DNA of 64,000 nucleotides from Clavelina lepadiformis. Taxonomy: Eukaryota > Chordata > Ascidiacea > Aplousobranchia > Clavelinidae. Below the pieces are notes generated by a model. That model was given only the letters and a program-made list of their open reading frames with translations, made no database searches and was not told the origin of the DNA. Numbering within the stretch: the stretch's first letter is position 1; every line of letters begins with the position of its first letter. Positions 41,701 to 56,702 of this stretch are shown here, piece by piece. A program made the position numbers and the translations under genes. The DNA lies in the NCBI RefSeq assembly GCF_947623445.1, contig NC_135241.1, positions 15,068,501 through 15,132,500 of the forward strand. The letters are read 5' to 3'.

Positions 41701-43623
41701 GTTCATTAATGGACACTTTTAATTGTGGGTTAAAAATTATGCCGTGAAATTCTACAATTGCGTCTACATGTACTTTGACGACCCGCCCGCTATAACATAC
41801 TGCTTGTCCTTATTTTGAACCCTGCAACTTGCAGCGTATTCAGGGTGGTTTGTTCTCTTCGTCTCTTTCTTCTCGAGCTTGTTCTTCTCTTTAACTCTTT
41901 GGCAAACGTTATGTTTTCTGCAAAAGGCACTTTGAGAGAAAGATGCTAAATTAAATCCGGGAGCTTGCAGTTTGAACCTTATTTTATATCTATCGTTTAT
42001 TTTTAGTTATTTAGAACAAAGTATTGTTGTCTCAAAGTAATAAAATATATTATTTTGTTCAACGTTGAAAATATGGGATTAACATAGATACGTTTTTGTT
42101 TTGTGAAAGCGATAATTAAGCCTATTTTGCGATGGGTATGTTCACTCAATCTGTTCTCATAGATAGGGTCATTTACCATTGTTGTGTCAGGTGTCCACAT
42201 GAAAATGTTTCAATTACGTTGAGTGTATTCAATCGTCAACAATGTACATTCTAATAAGCATTAATGCATACATACTTTGTCGTGTATTCGTCTTTAAAAT
42301 AATGTAGTAGTACCAATTTTCTCAATAAAAAAGAGTACAACTTACAATATATCCTCAAAATTGTCTAATTTTTTTCTGAAGAAAAGTTTACGCTTTTCGC
42401 TTATCAAATCTAAGCAACAAGGAACATCTTACGATAACGTTTTTACGCCATTTGAAAGGAACATTTAGAGTAATTTTGGCAATTACTTAACCGTAAATCT
42501 AGGCATGCTCTGCTTTTGTGCATGGGGTAAGTTACTTACGTGACATAACACCGCACGCCCGCTTATACTATGACCTTAGAAAAAGCTCATTTTAAGCTGA
42601 ACTTGCTATACATTTAAGTTGTTGTCTTCCAAGCAATATACAATCCTGACACTTTTTTCAGCCTGTTTTGTACACTATTTTAGTGCACATGTAACTTAAT
42701 CTGACCGACAAAACAATTTTTGCAAAATTTTGCTATGAACAAGTGATATCATTTATGACGGCAATGTGATGTCCTAGGCCTAATCGTCCAGGTCAATTGA
42801 GGAGCAATACAGTCTATTAAATTCCTCCAATTCAAAAAAGTGTGAAAGTTTTGTTCTGTGTTATTTTTATTTTAATACATTTGTTTTTCTACCTGACAAT
42901 AAAGTTCTGTTTTTCACCAGTTGAGCCTTATATTCGATGATTATTATGCCTGGTGGCAATCATAGTATATTTCTTTAGAATGTTACCATACAGTGAGTAT
43001 AAACAGGTTAAAAAGCTAAATAGCTATGTATAGTGTGAATAAAATTGACCCACAGAGTAGGTTCTGTATGTAACGTAATTCAGTGATTTCCTAACGGTGC
43101 GTCGCAGAAAGTTGGTAGGGGTACTGCAAAGCTATCTCGAAGTTTCAGGTTCTTTCAGAAAAGCATTCAATTTAGTAGCAGGCTTAAGGGAAATCAATTT
43201 CCAGGATTGTTTTATGTCACAATGCATTATGTCATAGTTAGTGTGCTGCCATGATTTCAAACCTTTACAAAAGGAGCTGCATCAAAATTTGTTTGGAAAC
43301 CACTGACGTATTTATGCCAAATGTTCAGACTTTTTTATGTAATTACTTTAGGTAAGCTTCAAACTATTTTCAGTTACACACAACACTAGTTACAAAACTC
43401 TCACTTCCAGCTTCGCATTTTTCTGTGCAGTGGACTGAGTTTTGTGACATAGCTGTGAAAAACAAGAGCTCAATGTATTCATTTTGTCTCTGGCTTCAAC
43501 AATAATCTCTTCTGTTTCTTCATATTCTGTGTCACTCAGCAGTACATCAAGATCAACAAATGCTTTGTCAAATTCTTTTTCAAGAAGATCCAATGAATGG
43601 AATATAGCAGCAGTTGCAGCCAT
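35779..43623 (-). CDS. GOPC: GOPC/PIST, Golgi-associated PDZ and coiled-coil protein (8 exons, 427 aa)
   Basis: Minus-strand exons 43623-43405, 40208-40038, 39191-39016, 37814-37664, 36685-36590, 36488-36324, 36247-36108 and 35944-35779 join with consistent phases to 427 residues (human about 455-460). The N-terminus has [17 protein letters not shown] and [10 protein letters not shown]. The central coiled coil includes the invariant [17 protein letters not shown] and [23 protein letters not shown] domain at about 250-330 has the carboxylate-binding loop EGLGIS and [15 protein letters not shown]. The tail is acidic then serine-rich. GOPC binds C-termini of membrane cargo and golgin/SNARE partners at the trans-Golgi and steers traffic between Golgi, lysosome and plasma membrane. 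The start is the first ATG before the EKEFDKAF block; vertebrate proteins have a longer glycine-rich leader. Confidence 0.96.
40650..40970. mobile_element. Possible hAT-like remnant in GOPC intron 2
   Basis: Left tagttcttaacctggggtaaa and right gggggtaaataagatgaaaaagtcaagaactcc are imperfect inverted ends around about 300 bp. No target duplication is evident, so limits are approximate. Confidence 0.45.
40980..43080. other. GOPC long first coding intron
   Basis: Part of the 3.2-kb intron between 40209 and 43404. A segment near 41366 (taggcgctaactcaggga) looks like the end of some repeat, but no partner end is found. No coding exon seen. Confidence 0.35.
43081..43305. mobile_element. Non-autonomous hAT-like element, CAGTGATTTCC ends, 225 bp
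   Basis: Ends cagtgatttcctaac and gtttggaaaccactg are imperfect inverted repeats. Flanks acgtaatt (43073-43080) and acgtattt (43306-43313) agree at seven of eight positions. It lies 100 bp inside GOPC intron 1. Confidence 0.75.
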
Positions 43624-43935
43624 TACTTAAGTTTGCTCTTTTAACAACAAAATTAAACAGTTTACAAAATAATTGTAATGATATCACGTAAAACTAACAC
43701 TTGCTACCTTGGTATACTATAAACATTTAGAAGAATTTTTATTGCCAGATTTTTTTCCCAAAATTTTACTTGAGTTAATCTTGAAACGGTGAAAAACTTT
43801 TATATACCAGGTGCAAGTGCAAAATGTTCATTTCGTAGAATTTCAATAACTTTGGGTGGTGGACCAGAGCGGAAAGTGTGGGACACACGACACATGCACG
43901 ACACCAAACCAAGCAAAGTTGGTAGTTATTCATAA

Positions 43936-44030
43936 TAAATAAACAAAATATTAAGGCTTCAGTGCGCATTACACCAAAATCTGTCTTTGCACGCATGATT
44001 TCTCATTGAAAACTGCCATGCTTTCCAGTC
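43936..44030. repeat. Block shared with the CCDC93 upstream region, copy 2
   Basis: See the matching block at 22020-22125. This copy starts about 310 bp upstream of the GOPC ATG and is in the same orientation relative to its gene as the CCDC93 copy. Confidence 0.55.
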
Positions 44031-44049
44031 AGCCCAACTGGAAAGTTTA

Positions 44050-45340
44050 TAAAGATGCACTAGATTTCTCTCAGTGCAAAAAGTTGGCTCATGAGATAAT
44101 TTTCATAATATGTGCAAGATTGCCAAATTATTGTCAAACGTGATAAATTGGGCACAGACAGATTTGTCCACAAAAAATGCGCACCGGTCATTGTAAAAAT
44201 CAAACAAAAAATAAATTATCGTCTTTTATGTCCTTTTGTTGACCTATCTTTCATCTAACCATGTGCTAAAGATAAGCTCATTGCATGTGGTCTGATCTTC
44301 TCATCTGAACGTATTTTGTCAGGCTATTGATTTTAGACCAATAACATGTTTCGCATTGGCTGTCTGAGCTTGGTTATGGAACGTTCTACACTGGTAAATT
44401 AATAAAGTTTTTATGTCACTTAGCCTACTAATGGAGGATCTTAGTCTTCGATCACAGGTAAAACATTTTTAAATCTTCTCCAGAGTTAGAAGTAATAACA
44501 TACGCTCGTACAATAACATAAAAAAACGCAGGTCACCTGAGTGTTCTTGACTAAAGGTTTTTTCTTTTTTTCTTTGGTGTCTTTTAAAATGAAAATCTTT
44601 GTTTTATATGTTAAATATGTTTCATAAAGCAGTTTAAAGTAGTTGCTGTTGTTTAAAACTTTTATTATTACTAAGTGTAGGTAGGTACCATCTTCCACCC
44701 AAGTGTGACTTATTGCAAGTTGATGCACAAGCAAACTTGTAATTGGAAAGTTTCCACAAAAGTGCACGTAATTAGGACGTTTGACCATACCTTGTATTAT
44801 ATAGGCCTATAGAATAATTCTAAATAATACGTTCTATGTTGGTATGGCAATCATATGTTCTATGTTAAAGCGATAGAATTATTGAGAGAGTATTTATCAA
44901 AAATAACTTTTCAGCAGGGCATTTGGGATGGTCGATAAACAAAAACAGGCAAATAGGCTAACCTATACAAATCAAGAAAGGGGTCGGGTAGCCAGAGTAT
45001 AGAAAAACACCCTATTCTGCTAATTGAAACCAAAATAAAAAAACATTATACTCAACATATAACAACAAAATTCATATCAACACATGCAGAATTTCATCCT
45101 GCATAACCTACATCGCTTGGCTAATTATTTTACTAGTACTTGTAACTTTTCTTTGGAAAACAAAATTTTTCAGTTTCTCACACATTTGTGTTGATTTTGC
45201 CATTTTCTGATTGGTGTGTTTTTAAAACATAGACATTATACCACGTGTTTTTTTACATTTTGGAAGATTTTTATTAGTAAGTTCAATTTTATTCTGCAAA
45301 AATTTTTTCACACATCCCTGGAAAATGTCAGGTAACCTAA
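44050..45340. other. Gene-free stretch
   Basis: No exon or element end recognised. The minus-strand frame near 44486-44788 has a low-complexity lysine-rich run and no motif. Confidence 0.4.
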
Positions 45341-45347
45341 ATAACCT

Positions 45348-45417
45348 AACCTGCTTGTAACCTGCTTGTAACCTGCTTGTAACCTGCTTGTAACCTGCTT
45401 GTAACCTGCCTGCTTGT
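45348..45417 (+). repeat. Minisatellite, 11-bp unit aacctgcttgt
   Basis: Five perfect tandem units followed by a variant unit (aacctgcctgcttgttg). The unit is not a telomeric repeat. It lies just outside the left arm of the large inverted-repeat element. Confidence 0.9.
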
Positions 45418-45431
45418 TGTTACAACTCTAA

Positions 45432-47935
45432 ATTGGACCCGTGTCAAGATAGCTAACAGTGTCTGGCGAACACCGTTCACTACCTAGGCTATGCAACAGT
45501 AAAGTGAGCAAACAAAACATTTTAAAAAGAGCAAACATTTTTTAACCACCCAAAAAAAGCAAAACACAAACAACAAAATATCCAAAGTTAGAAAATGTTG
45601 TATCATTCAATCTTACACGAAACCCAATAAACACCAACGACCATGAAAAATTACCAAAAATGCCGTGTTTTGAACATCCTAACATTCATGTACATTGACC
45701 ATTGAAAAACACTTGTACACAACCAGGGCTTGCCGGTTTACCTTTAAATATCAATAAGATTACTTTACTAACACAAAACTACCAATTTCAATGGGAGTGA
45801 GGGTCAAATTAAACGACAAACACCAACGACCAAGTGAAAATACGAAAAATGCCCTTTTGTGGACATTGTAATATTCGTGACCGCTAACCATTTCCGAATA
45901 CTTGTGCACATAACCAATTTCAACATGATGATGTTGAATTTGGTATGGAATAAGTTTTAAATTGGATGAGCTTCCAAGCCTCAAAACAAAAAGTAACAAC
46001 ACACAAATATTTTTTTACTAACAAAATTTTCAATAAAATTTTCTAAAAGAATTCCAAGCAAAGGTATCACGCCTGAACTTAGTTTGCATAAAAGATCTAA
46101 TCCCGTATCTCAGGTAAGAATGTAGATTTACCCTTCATAATTTAAATTTCATACAGATGAGATAAACATTTCATTTTGAAAAAACAATTCTCAGTAACGA
46201 CAATAGACTTTAAAACTTGTAAATTCTCAATGCAAAATTAGGAATCGCTCCGTCAGTAGCCGCATATGTTCTTTATTCATTATTTAGCTTAGTAAAATTC
46301 GTCATTGATTGGATACTATAAATCCATCAAATTTAATTATGGCTAGTATGGATGGACGGATTCATCTTTCGGTGTCCTGCTTTTTGACTTTAAAAGAAAA
46401 CAGATGTGTTGGCGGTGAAATAAACAAAAAAGCGAGAATCAATGGGAGGTATTTCCTCGGGGTTATGGTAGTTTTTGCGATATAAAAGAGAACTATTTCT
46501 TAAATTATTATTTCCATGTATTTTGTCGCGGAAGAAATATTTTTGCTATACTTTAAGTTTCTGTCAACTGCAATTTTAAATGAAAATTGGAAAATTGTTA
46601 ATAAAAACTTGCACAAAAAAGTAAGAATGATTGAAAGCCTGTAGGTATAATAAAGCTTAAAAGTAAATGTTAATATATTTCCGCAAGAAGTTGTTATTTT
46701 ATACCTTGTGCCTGTGTACACCATAAGGTTAATATTTTGTCGCAAGACCAGGTTAACAATTTCTGAGTATGAAGTGCAAAGTAATAGTGTGAGTTACGTT
46801 TGTATTTATTTTTAAATTATAACGTTATTATTGGGGCGTTTAACAAAATTCAACATAATTGGGATTTACTGTTAAGTAATTCATGACAATAACTGAATAA
46901 ACTAAAATTGCAAGTTAACACTGATATAATTTTCTTCTTTATCTGTTTGAGTTTGCTCATGTTCCCACCAAAAGATATTTTTGGTTGATCCTTTGGGATT
47001 ACTTTGGCAGAAGGAGAAATTGGATTAGAAAATTGAATGCAACTTTTGACTATGTAGCAAAATATTTACGTATTGTTAACTTTATTATTTCAAAGAAGTT
47101 GTTGAAAAGGCAGAAAATAGGCTTAATAACTTCGGTCCAAAATATAATTCTTTCCGCCAACCTTTTGTTAGAAAATATATTTGAAAGCTAAGCAGACTAT
47201 ATAAAATACTGCATTAGATGAAGAATGATGGACATTTCAACCAATTAAACATCCACTACAAACTGATTTTCAAAGTTATGGTATTTTTGTCATTAAGGTA
47301 GTTGAAACACATATTCCATGAAAACAATTATGCGACACATCTTATAACGCACAGATAAGGAAATTATAGACGCGCCTAACATTGCAATTATTATCTGCCG
47401 ATACTAGCACCCTCCATCGAAATTGATAGTTTTGTTTTCGTAAAGTCATCTTATTGATATTTAAGGTTAAGGTGACAAAAACGTTGAGGTTATTTGGTGC
47501 ACAAGTCTTTGGAAATTATCAGTGACCATATTCGTATTTTCACTTGGTCGTTGGTGGTCGTCGTTTGATATGACCCTTAACCCTCATCGGCATTGGCAGT
47601 TTTGTTTTCGTACAGCCATCCTACTGATATTTAAGTGTAAACTGACAAGATTTGGTGATGTGCAAGTATTCGGAAAGGGTCAGCAAACACGAATATTAAA
47701 ATATCCAAAAAAGGGCATTTTGTTGTATTTTTACATGGTTATTGGTGTTTATTAGTCTTCGTTTGAGATTGAATAATTGTTTTACAACATTTTCTAATTA
47801 TGGATCCTTTTTTCTATTTTGCTTTCTTCGCTTTATTCAAACAAAAGTTCGCCCATTTTAAAATATTTTGTTTGCCAGCTTTTGTTTGCCTAATTTACTT
47901 TTGTATAGCTAGCGCACTTGACTCAGGTCTAAATT
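45432..47935. mobile_element. Large inverted-repeat DNA element, about 2.4 kb, arms about 430 bp
   Basis: Left arm about 45487-45935 and right arm about 47465-47920 are inverted copies: for example ctatgcaacagtaaa / tttacttttgtatag at the outer ends, agttagaaaatgttgta / tacaacattttctaatt, and accaacgaccaagtgaaaat / attttcacttggtcgttggt further in. Each arm contains two diverged tandem copies of a roughly 180-bp unit (hallmarks: caccaacgacca, atatcaataagat, ccgaatacttgt). Weak similarity outside the arms (gacccgtgtcaag versus gacctgagtcaag) suggests the true ends lie near 45432 and 47935. The interior 46.0-47.4 kb has no transposase. A non-autonomous long-TIR or foldback element. Confidence 0.8.
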
Positions 47936-48099
47936 GGAGGTGTTTTATACTTTGCACACCGACTTAACGTCCTGATTTGGAAGGAGTTATGAGGCAATAG
48001 AAAAAGAATTATGACATAATCAATTTCCCCAATGCTCGATCCTGATATAGGAAAGTGTAAGAGAGTAAACGCAAGAGCAAGGAGTCTGCGCAAGAGTAA

Positions 48100-48880
48100 A
48101 GGAGACCCTTTACGTCGCTATTTTTTTGGACTGCAAGATTTTTTCAGTCGCCATGCAAGGCCTAGCCTATATAGTCCTATACTTAACAATTGATGGAAAT
48201 TGCGGACCTACTTTGATTCTTTTTTTAATTACAAGCGATCTGGGTATCGGATTGTAAAGATTTCGCTCAGGTGGCAGGGTGGTGAGTAGCATATGAATTC
48301 CTTTACGTGATTAAAAAAATTTGGAAATTATGTTGCCAAGTTCTTATTTTACAGCAGTTTGAATCCAACACACTGGACTTAATCGATGTAAAGTCACCTT
48401 ACATGGTCAGCTTAGCATGCGACGTGAAGTGCGTAAGAGTTTGCGTGGTGTTAGCCTGTTTGCGGCGCGTTTGAATTGTATTAATTTGGTTTATAGCCTA
48501 GTTGATTATTTTAAACTTTGCTTGAAATACAAAACAAAATCAGCCTATGATATAACACACTGCTGATAACACACAAACTCTTATATGCATGCATTTTTCG
48601 CTGACCATGTATCTAGACAGCATATCGAACAAGTTCAGTGTGTAGGTTTCAAACCGTTGTAAAATAAGAGCTAAGCAACATACTTTCAAAATTTTTTCTT
48701 TATCATTTAAAAAAATTTATATGCTACTCACCACCTTGGCGAAATCTTTACAATCCGATGCCTAAAACGTTTGCAATCTAAAAAAAATCAAAGTGAGTCG
48801 ACAACTTCAATTGTTATGTATAGGCGATCGAAAAAATCTTGCCCCAGTAGACCTAGACAGCAACTTGGAAAGGGTCTATT
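48100..48880. mobile_element. Foldback (hairpin) element, about 780 bp
   Basis: Almost the whole segment is palindromic. Arms include tcggattgtaaagatttcgc (48250) against gcgaaatctttacaatccga (48739), gtggtgagtagcatat against atatgctactcaccac, caagattttttcagtcgcc against ggcgatcgaaaaaatcttg, and inner blocks acatggtcagc against gctgaccatgt. Outer ends are agacccttta and aagggtct. No coding content. Typical of a foldback MITE. Confidence 0.85.
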
Positions 48881-49276
48881 GGTACCACAAGTAAGGAGTT
48901 TCTTTCAAAAAATATTAATTAATAAATGCACGGCTGCGTACAGCCTTTGAGGTGTGAGTTGGCCGCATCTCTTTGGTTGTAACGAGCCAGCAGCAAGAGA
49001 GAGCCATCTCCGCTACAAATCTGTGATTATTGTAGAATGTAGGTCTTCGCCTTCTTAACTTCTTCTACATTTTAAGCCGCCAGGGCTTTGTTCTTGTTCA
49101 TTATTTATTTTTGTTTGTGCATGAGCATATTTTCGTTTTGCGTTCGTTCGGTTTTGTTCACTTTTACAGTATTAAAATGGATGTTACTATTGCACTGGAA
49201 AAAATCGTAGCTTTGAAGCTAATTCAGTAATTTTAATAGCCTAGTTTTTTGTTTTATCCCAACTTAAATGTTAGAA

Positions 49277-49475
49277 TAAAATAAAAAACAGTCCTGATAT
49301 AGTTTGGCACTCTGAAGGTTAATTTTATATTTTTCTACACGAGCTTTCGCAAGCATAAGCTTGCTTCTTCAGGTGTACTGTGAAATGGCCACGGCCTTAT
49401 GCTTGCGAAAGCTCGTGTGGAAAAATATAAAGTTAACCTTCAGAGTGCCAAACTATATCCTGCTTTTTTATTTTA
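49277..49475. repeat. Strong hairpin, about 80-bp arms, with a Penelope-like end motif
   Basis: Arms 49277-49360 and 49394-49475 are near-perfect inverted copies (gtttggcactctgaaggtta / aaccttcagagtgccaaac; cacgagctttcgcaagcata / tatgcttgcgaaagctcgtg) around a 33-bp loop. Read on the minus strand, the left arm and loop give CTGAAGA, then a GCAAGC-TTAT-GCTTGC stem, then GAAA, resembling the conserved core of hammerhead-type ribozymes found at Penelope-like retroelement ends. Only that partial resemblance is seen; stems I and III are not demonstrated. It lies 450 bp upstream of DDX41. Confidence 0.7.
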
Positions 49476-49479
49476 AAAT

Positions 49480-51790
<2,311 letters not shown>

Positions 51791-51799
51791 CCTCAAGAT

Positions 51800-52750
51800 A
51801 AACAGATATTTACTGTTGCCCGACTTAAGCTCTATGACCATAATGTGTCGCTCAATAGGCGGTTAATAATGTATTTAATCTTGAGTACTTGGGTATGACT
51901 TCAAAATTTATAATGTCATTAATGATGACACTCATTATGCAGTGGGATTAGATTCTGTCAGTGAATAGTTATGTAACACTTTAATATTGGATTAAAGATC
52001 ATAACAGCATTGAGTAAAGCTGGAAAACAATACCTGACAATGTTACTACTGTTCCTAATTATTTTAGTCTCGTGCTCACTTAATTATGAAAGCACTTAAG
52101 TACCTTACTGAAACGTATGTCAAATGGAGCATGATTGACGGATAAAATCATTTTACAGGGCGTTTCAAAGAAAACTATGCGGTAATACAAATGGTCGCAA
52201 TTAGTATTCATTGCCATGTAACGACTAAGTTATTGCTTTGATACATTTTCACCGACTTTAAAAGTCAATTGTCTGAAATAATTCAAGTAATAATGCGACC
52301 GAAAAAATGTAAGAGTTTTAGATAAAGAGTGGTATTTTCATAATAATGCATACTTTGAGAGAAAGTATCAACCAGACTATATTTGAAACAGCTTTGATAA
52401 ATGGTAATCTACTTTACACAAGACAAAATAAGCAAATGACCATTTGACTTCATTCCATTCAGAAAAAATTACTTGATTTCAAGTTAGAATATCAAAGACT
52501 ATATTTATAAAAACGTAACATAAATATGTGATTATCTATCAATGCACGTAGTTGATTACTGCTTTTGATTGATTAATTTTCTTATAATTTAATTTCATAC
52601 GACTTTGTAGGCCTAATGATAAAATGTGCAGTACTGACAGTAATTAGTGACCCCAGTGAAAAACTAAATTGAAAATCTGTGGTTTTGAGCTAATTTCTGG
52701 TTAATACAATGGAATTTCTGGCTATTGGTGTTTTGCCCAGTGTTATGCAA
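51800..52750. other. 3' flank of DDX41
   Basis: No further exon. An ATTAAA at about 51991 could serve as poly(A) signal. Otherwise AT-rich sequence without recognised structure. Confidence 0.4.
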
Positions 52751-52762
52751 CTTGGCCAAGTA

Positions 52763-54608
52763 TAGGGATGAGCAAAGTAGAATAATTTACTACTCTAGAT
52801 TAATTTTTTTCGAATAGTTGTAGACCAATAACAATTACACTTGATTTTTACAAATATCTGGTTTGAAAGACAATGCCAGGTTGTTTTATGAAATTTTTGC
52901 TGTCAGTTTTTTAATTTTTTTGGCCTAGAACAGTTAATTTGGGCTGTTTTCAAGAAATTTACACTATGATATGAGTGAATCTATCCAAATAAACCATTTA
53001 ATGATTGAATTCACACAGGGATTTTTGACGATTTTTGATTTTACGTTTGTTCAACTTAAATAGTTCCCTCCCTCATTTGCATAATTAAGTTGAGCAAGCG
53101 AAATCTCTGTGGGGATCCATGATACAAAATTGACTTTAGAATGATTGTTTTTCTTTGTATTCTTCTATGCCAGTGGAGCTAAAGATTAAAAAAGTGAAAA
53201 ACTTGAAGTGTTCCGCTGTCAAGGTAAAATACTTTTGATTTTTCATTAATTTTAGGCATTTGTGCAGAGTAGTAACCGTCGCGTTCAGTGAATTCGCGAT
53301 CGAAAAGATTATACGGGGTAAATCAAAACTTCTGTGGGCACTGATTGTAATCAGAGGGTTCTAGGTCGATTCAACCCACGGACGATTCAATCTGTTTACA
53401 AAAACATCTACGCAGTTCCGTATCAGGCGCGGATGCCGCTTTTACCGCTATACCAATACTCATCTTGTATTGAAATGAAAACAAGTTTATGAATCGTGTT
53501 GTAATGAGTTGGCCTGCTTAGCAAAAAATAAATACAGCCTACAGTCAAACCTTAGAAACAACTGTTTGTTGATGAGAATGAAGACTACTCGCAAAAAAGT
53601 TTGAAGCAGAAGATCAAACATTTTTAGAACAGAATGAGTCGCCTGTCTCCAGTCAATTTATTAATTATTATTTTGAAAATAAACGAATAACTTTTCCTAC
53701 AGCAGAGAGAGGAATTCTGTGGGCTATAATTCTGCTTATTTCGCTGTGGTTAGTTTGTACAAACTAAGTTATGTTTTACTATGATCAACTATGTAACTTC
53801 GGTAAAACTTTTTAACGAAACTGGTTTAAAGTAGGAAAAAATTGCCAGAAAATAACTATAGAAACTAGCAGATAATGTTTGTAGCAGTAAATGCAAAACG
53901 AGAGTTGTTTATAACGTAAGGATCACAAAAACACTGCAAGCTATAAGACTGCTACTGCAATTAAGATAGCTAAGGTAGTCTAATCGTGTTTTTACGAATT
54001 TTATTTTACTATATACTGGGTTAATACGGTTCAGCCACCATCATAATTTTACGAAATAATAAAGCGTAACAATATCAGGTCAATATGATCTGCAGTCGCT
54101 TTATTACGAAACATCCATATTCAAAACAACAATTACTACAAAAAATATTTAAAACTAAATTGATACGAGCACAACAGAAAAGATCAAGAAGTCCACTAAA
54201 TAATCGTAAACAAAGAGACTGTTCTTAAAGGGAAATTTTCCTTATGGGTACCCTTCACAGAAAAGTTACGACCTAGGCCGCAATATAACAATATAATACA
54301 CCTATACCACCGGCTACAAGTCCACACTGCCACAAGAATACTGTGTTGGTCAGTTAATTCGCGGGTTGAATCGTCCGTCGTGTTGAACCATGCGTGGCTT
54401 GAACCGTCCATGGGTTGAATAGTCCTGGGTTGAAACCTCCATGTGTTGAAATGTCCATGGGTTGAATCGTCCATGAGCTGAATCGTCCAAGAGCTGAATC
54501 GTCCGACCACCTAATCAGAGTAATATTAGTTCCTAATACCAACACCCAATAATTTTGGATTTTAATTTGGGTTATTAGGGATTCGATATTATAAAATGCA
54601 CATCCCTA
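52763..54608. mobile_element. hAT-like element, TAGGGATG family, 1846 bp
   Basis: Ends tagggatgagca and tgcacatcccta with an exact 8-bp target duplication gccaagta (52755-52762 and 54609-54616). It belongs with the elements at 3518 and 8691 by its ends but is much longer. The interior lacks a transposase ORF and carries a minisatellite (54362-54507) plus an inverted copy of its unit near 53367. Confidence 0.85.
54362..54507 (+). repeat. Minisatellite, about 16-17-bp unit ggttgaatcgtccatg, nine units
   Basis: Nine degenerate tandem units, the last three drifting to gagctgaatcgtcc. They lie inside the hAT-like element near its right end. A lone inverted pair of units (cgattcaacccacggacgat) lies at 53367-53390. 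Confidence 0.85.
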
Positions 54609-54619
54609 GCCAAGTATGT

Positions 54620-56702
54620 TAAAAATTGTTCTTTTCGCCGTGTCTGACACAATCTTTGTTTTGTACTCTAGCATGTCTGCACCACAGGCTTGGTTCGACG
54701 CAATTCCAACATCCATTTTAACCTGCTAAGTGCAGTAGATGTTGTTGTTGTATTGTAAATACAACAAAGTTGCTGTAACATAAATACTGCATGTATAAGA
54801 ATAGCTTGGAATTCGCATAAGTAGGCCTATACTCCTCTGTGAGAAAATAAGCCCTGGTTTAAAAATCAGCGTTTACTTTCACCCCTATATGACAATAGGG
54901 TACCAGTTTTCTGATGACGTAAGTTTGTTCTAAAGTACTATATGCGACTCTGCGTAAATTCTGTTGCAGTTCCGCCAATACTGGTAGGAAGAATTTGCTT
55001 TGTTGACAAAACAAATTACAGTAGTATAGACATGACATCTTTGAAACCAAAAATTATAACTAGTTAATCCAGGAACGAAGGTTCAGCAGTTTGTTACAAT
55101 GTTGGACTTGCAATTATACAAATCTGGTTCAATACTGAATGTCATTAGTTCATTATACTATCATTACAAAAACTCCGGGCAAAATTTTAATGATGCTTGG
55201 TCTTGGTAAACAGTTTCCAAATTTAGGCAAGGCAAAAATGCACAAAGACAAGATTGGTAGCCAGGGCTTGAGTGGTGAAGAATCACCTCTGAGATAAAGT
55301 TATGCAGACTTTTCGAAGACAAACATACCCACATCATAACTTAGAGTCATTTTAGCTGGTAGTTCATAGGGGTTTCTTTTGACACTCGGCTCTAAAAATG
55401 TATGTGGCAGACTAATTTTGATTCTCTTGAAACTTTCCTACAGTTTATCTTATTGTGTTCAAACTAAATGGTGGCATTTAACGTTAAGTTGGTACTATTA
55501 AGTAAAAAATCTATGTTTGACATTGAACATGATGGCGATTATACTGTACCTACTACCATTCTGATGTTTACACTGGAATACTAACGGTAAGGTGTTGTCA
55601 GAAAGTGAAATGTATATAGCACACCACAGGCTAGTTGCCACTGAAAAACGTAATTATAAAATACAACGGAAGACATGAGTAAAACATTATATTCATACAA
55701 GTATAATACACAATTAAAATTGCAAACAACGGATAACGTGACAAAAAATAAAAGCAAATTTAGAAATGGAACCTTGATGCTGAAATGCGATTACAAATCA
55801 CTTGCATTGGAGAAAAAGCACACAAAACACGATTTAACTGATGGACACTAATATTTTTTAACTAAAACTTCATACAGATAGACAAATAACCAGAAAACAT
55901 GCAAAAACCTTGTGGCGGAAGTTCACAGTATAAAACTATTTACTTGGCCGCAACTTAACGGTTCTCAAACAGGCATAATTAACATCTGTAACACAATTAT
56001 CGACTTACTGCATGGAGGAGCACTATGCAATGATATGAAGATCATGTAACAATACTTTACAAACCTGTGATGGCCTTATTCAAGTGAAAATGCTAGTTGC
56101 AATAGGCCATTGTACACAATATGTTGCAATTAGCACATATTTTGCAGGCACACCAGTTTACATCGCCATTTCAAAACCCAAGTTTCTTGTTGAAACTCAA
56201 ATTTGTCCAAAAAATATCATTAAGTGTTGCTGTATTGTAAATGAACTGTGCAGCCTTTGCTTATTTCAAAGCTTGAATGCCAACCATTTCATAGAGAGAA
56301 GTGCTATTTTGCAGAATAGAAACATTCAATAAATAATAAAACATAATCAAACAATACATGGCTTTAGACACTTCATGACCTAAAATTTTGCCCGATTACA
56401 AGCAGAAACTTCAATATTTCGGAAAAACAAAGTTTTATAAAGAAAAGAAACACTTGTCTGAATAATAGCACTACTGCTGAAACAAATATATTCACAAAGG
56501 CACGCAAAATAAAAATGAAAAATTAAAAAAAGTAGCCCACCCTCTTTACAACTACTATGCTAATTTTCAATAAGCTTATTTCACAAAAACGCATTTATAT
56601 TTATCATTTCAAGCTTTTTGCATTTCATACATCTCTTCATACTAACAGTTGGCAGGCAGTGACATAGAATCGAATCATACAAGGCCTTTGGCATTATTGC
56701 CA
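54620..56702. other. Gene-free stretch up to the assembly gap
   Basis: No exon, RNA gene or element end recognised. Confidence 0.4.

Noticed and set aside
45348..45417. Possible telomere-like or CRISPR-like array
   Set aside because: Head-to-tail 11-bp units without spacers and without a telomeric motif; a simple minisatellite.
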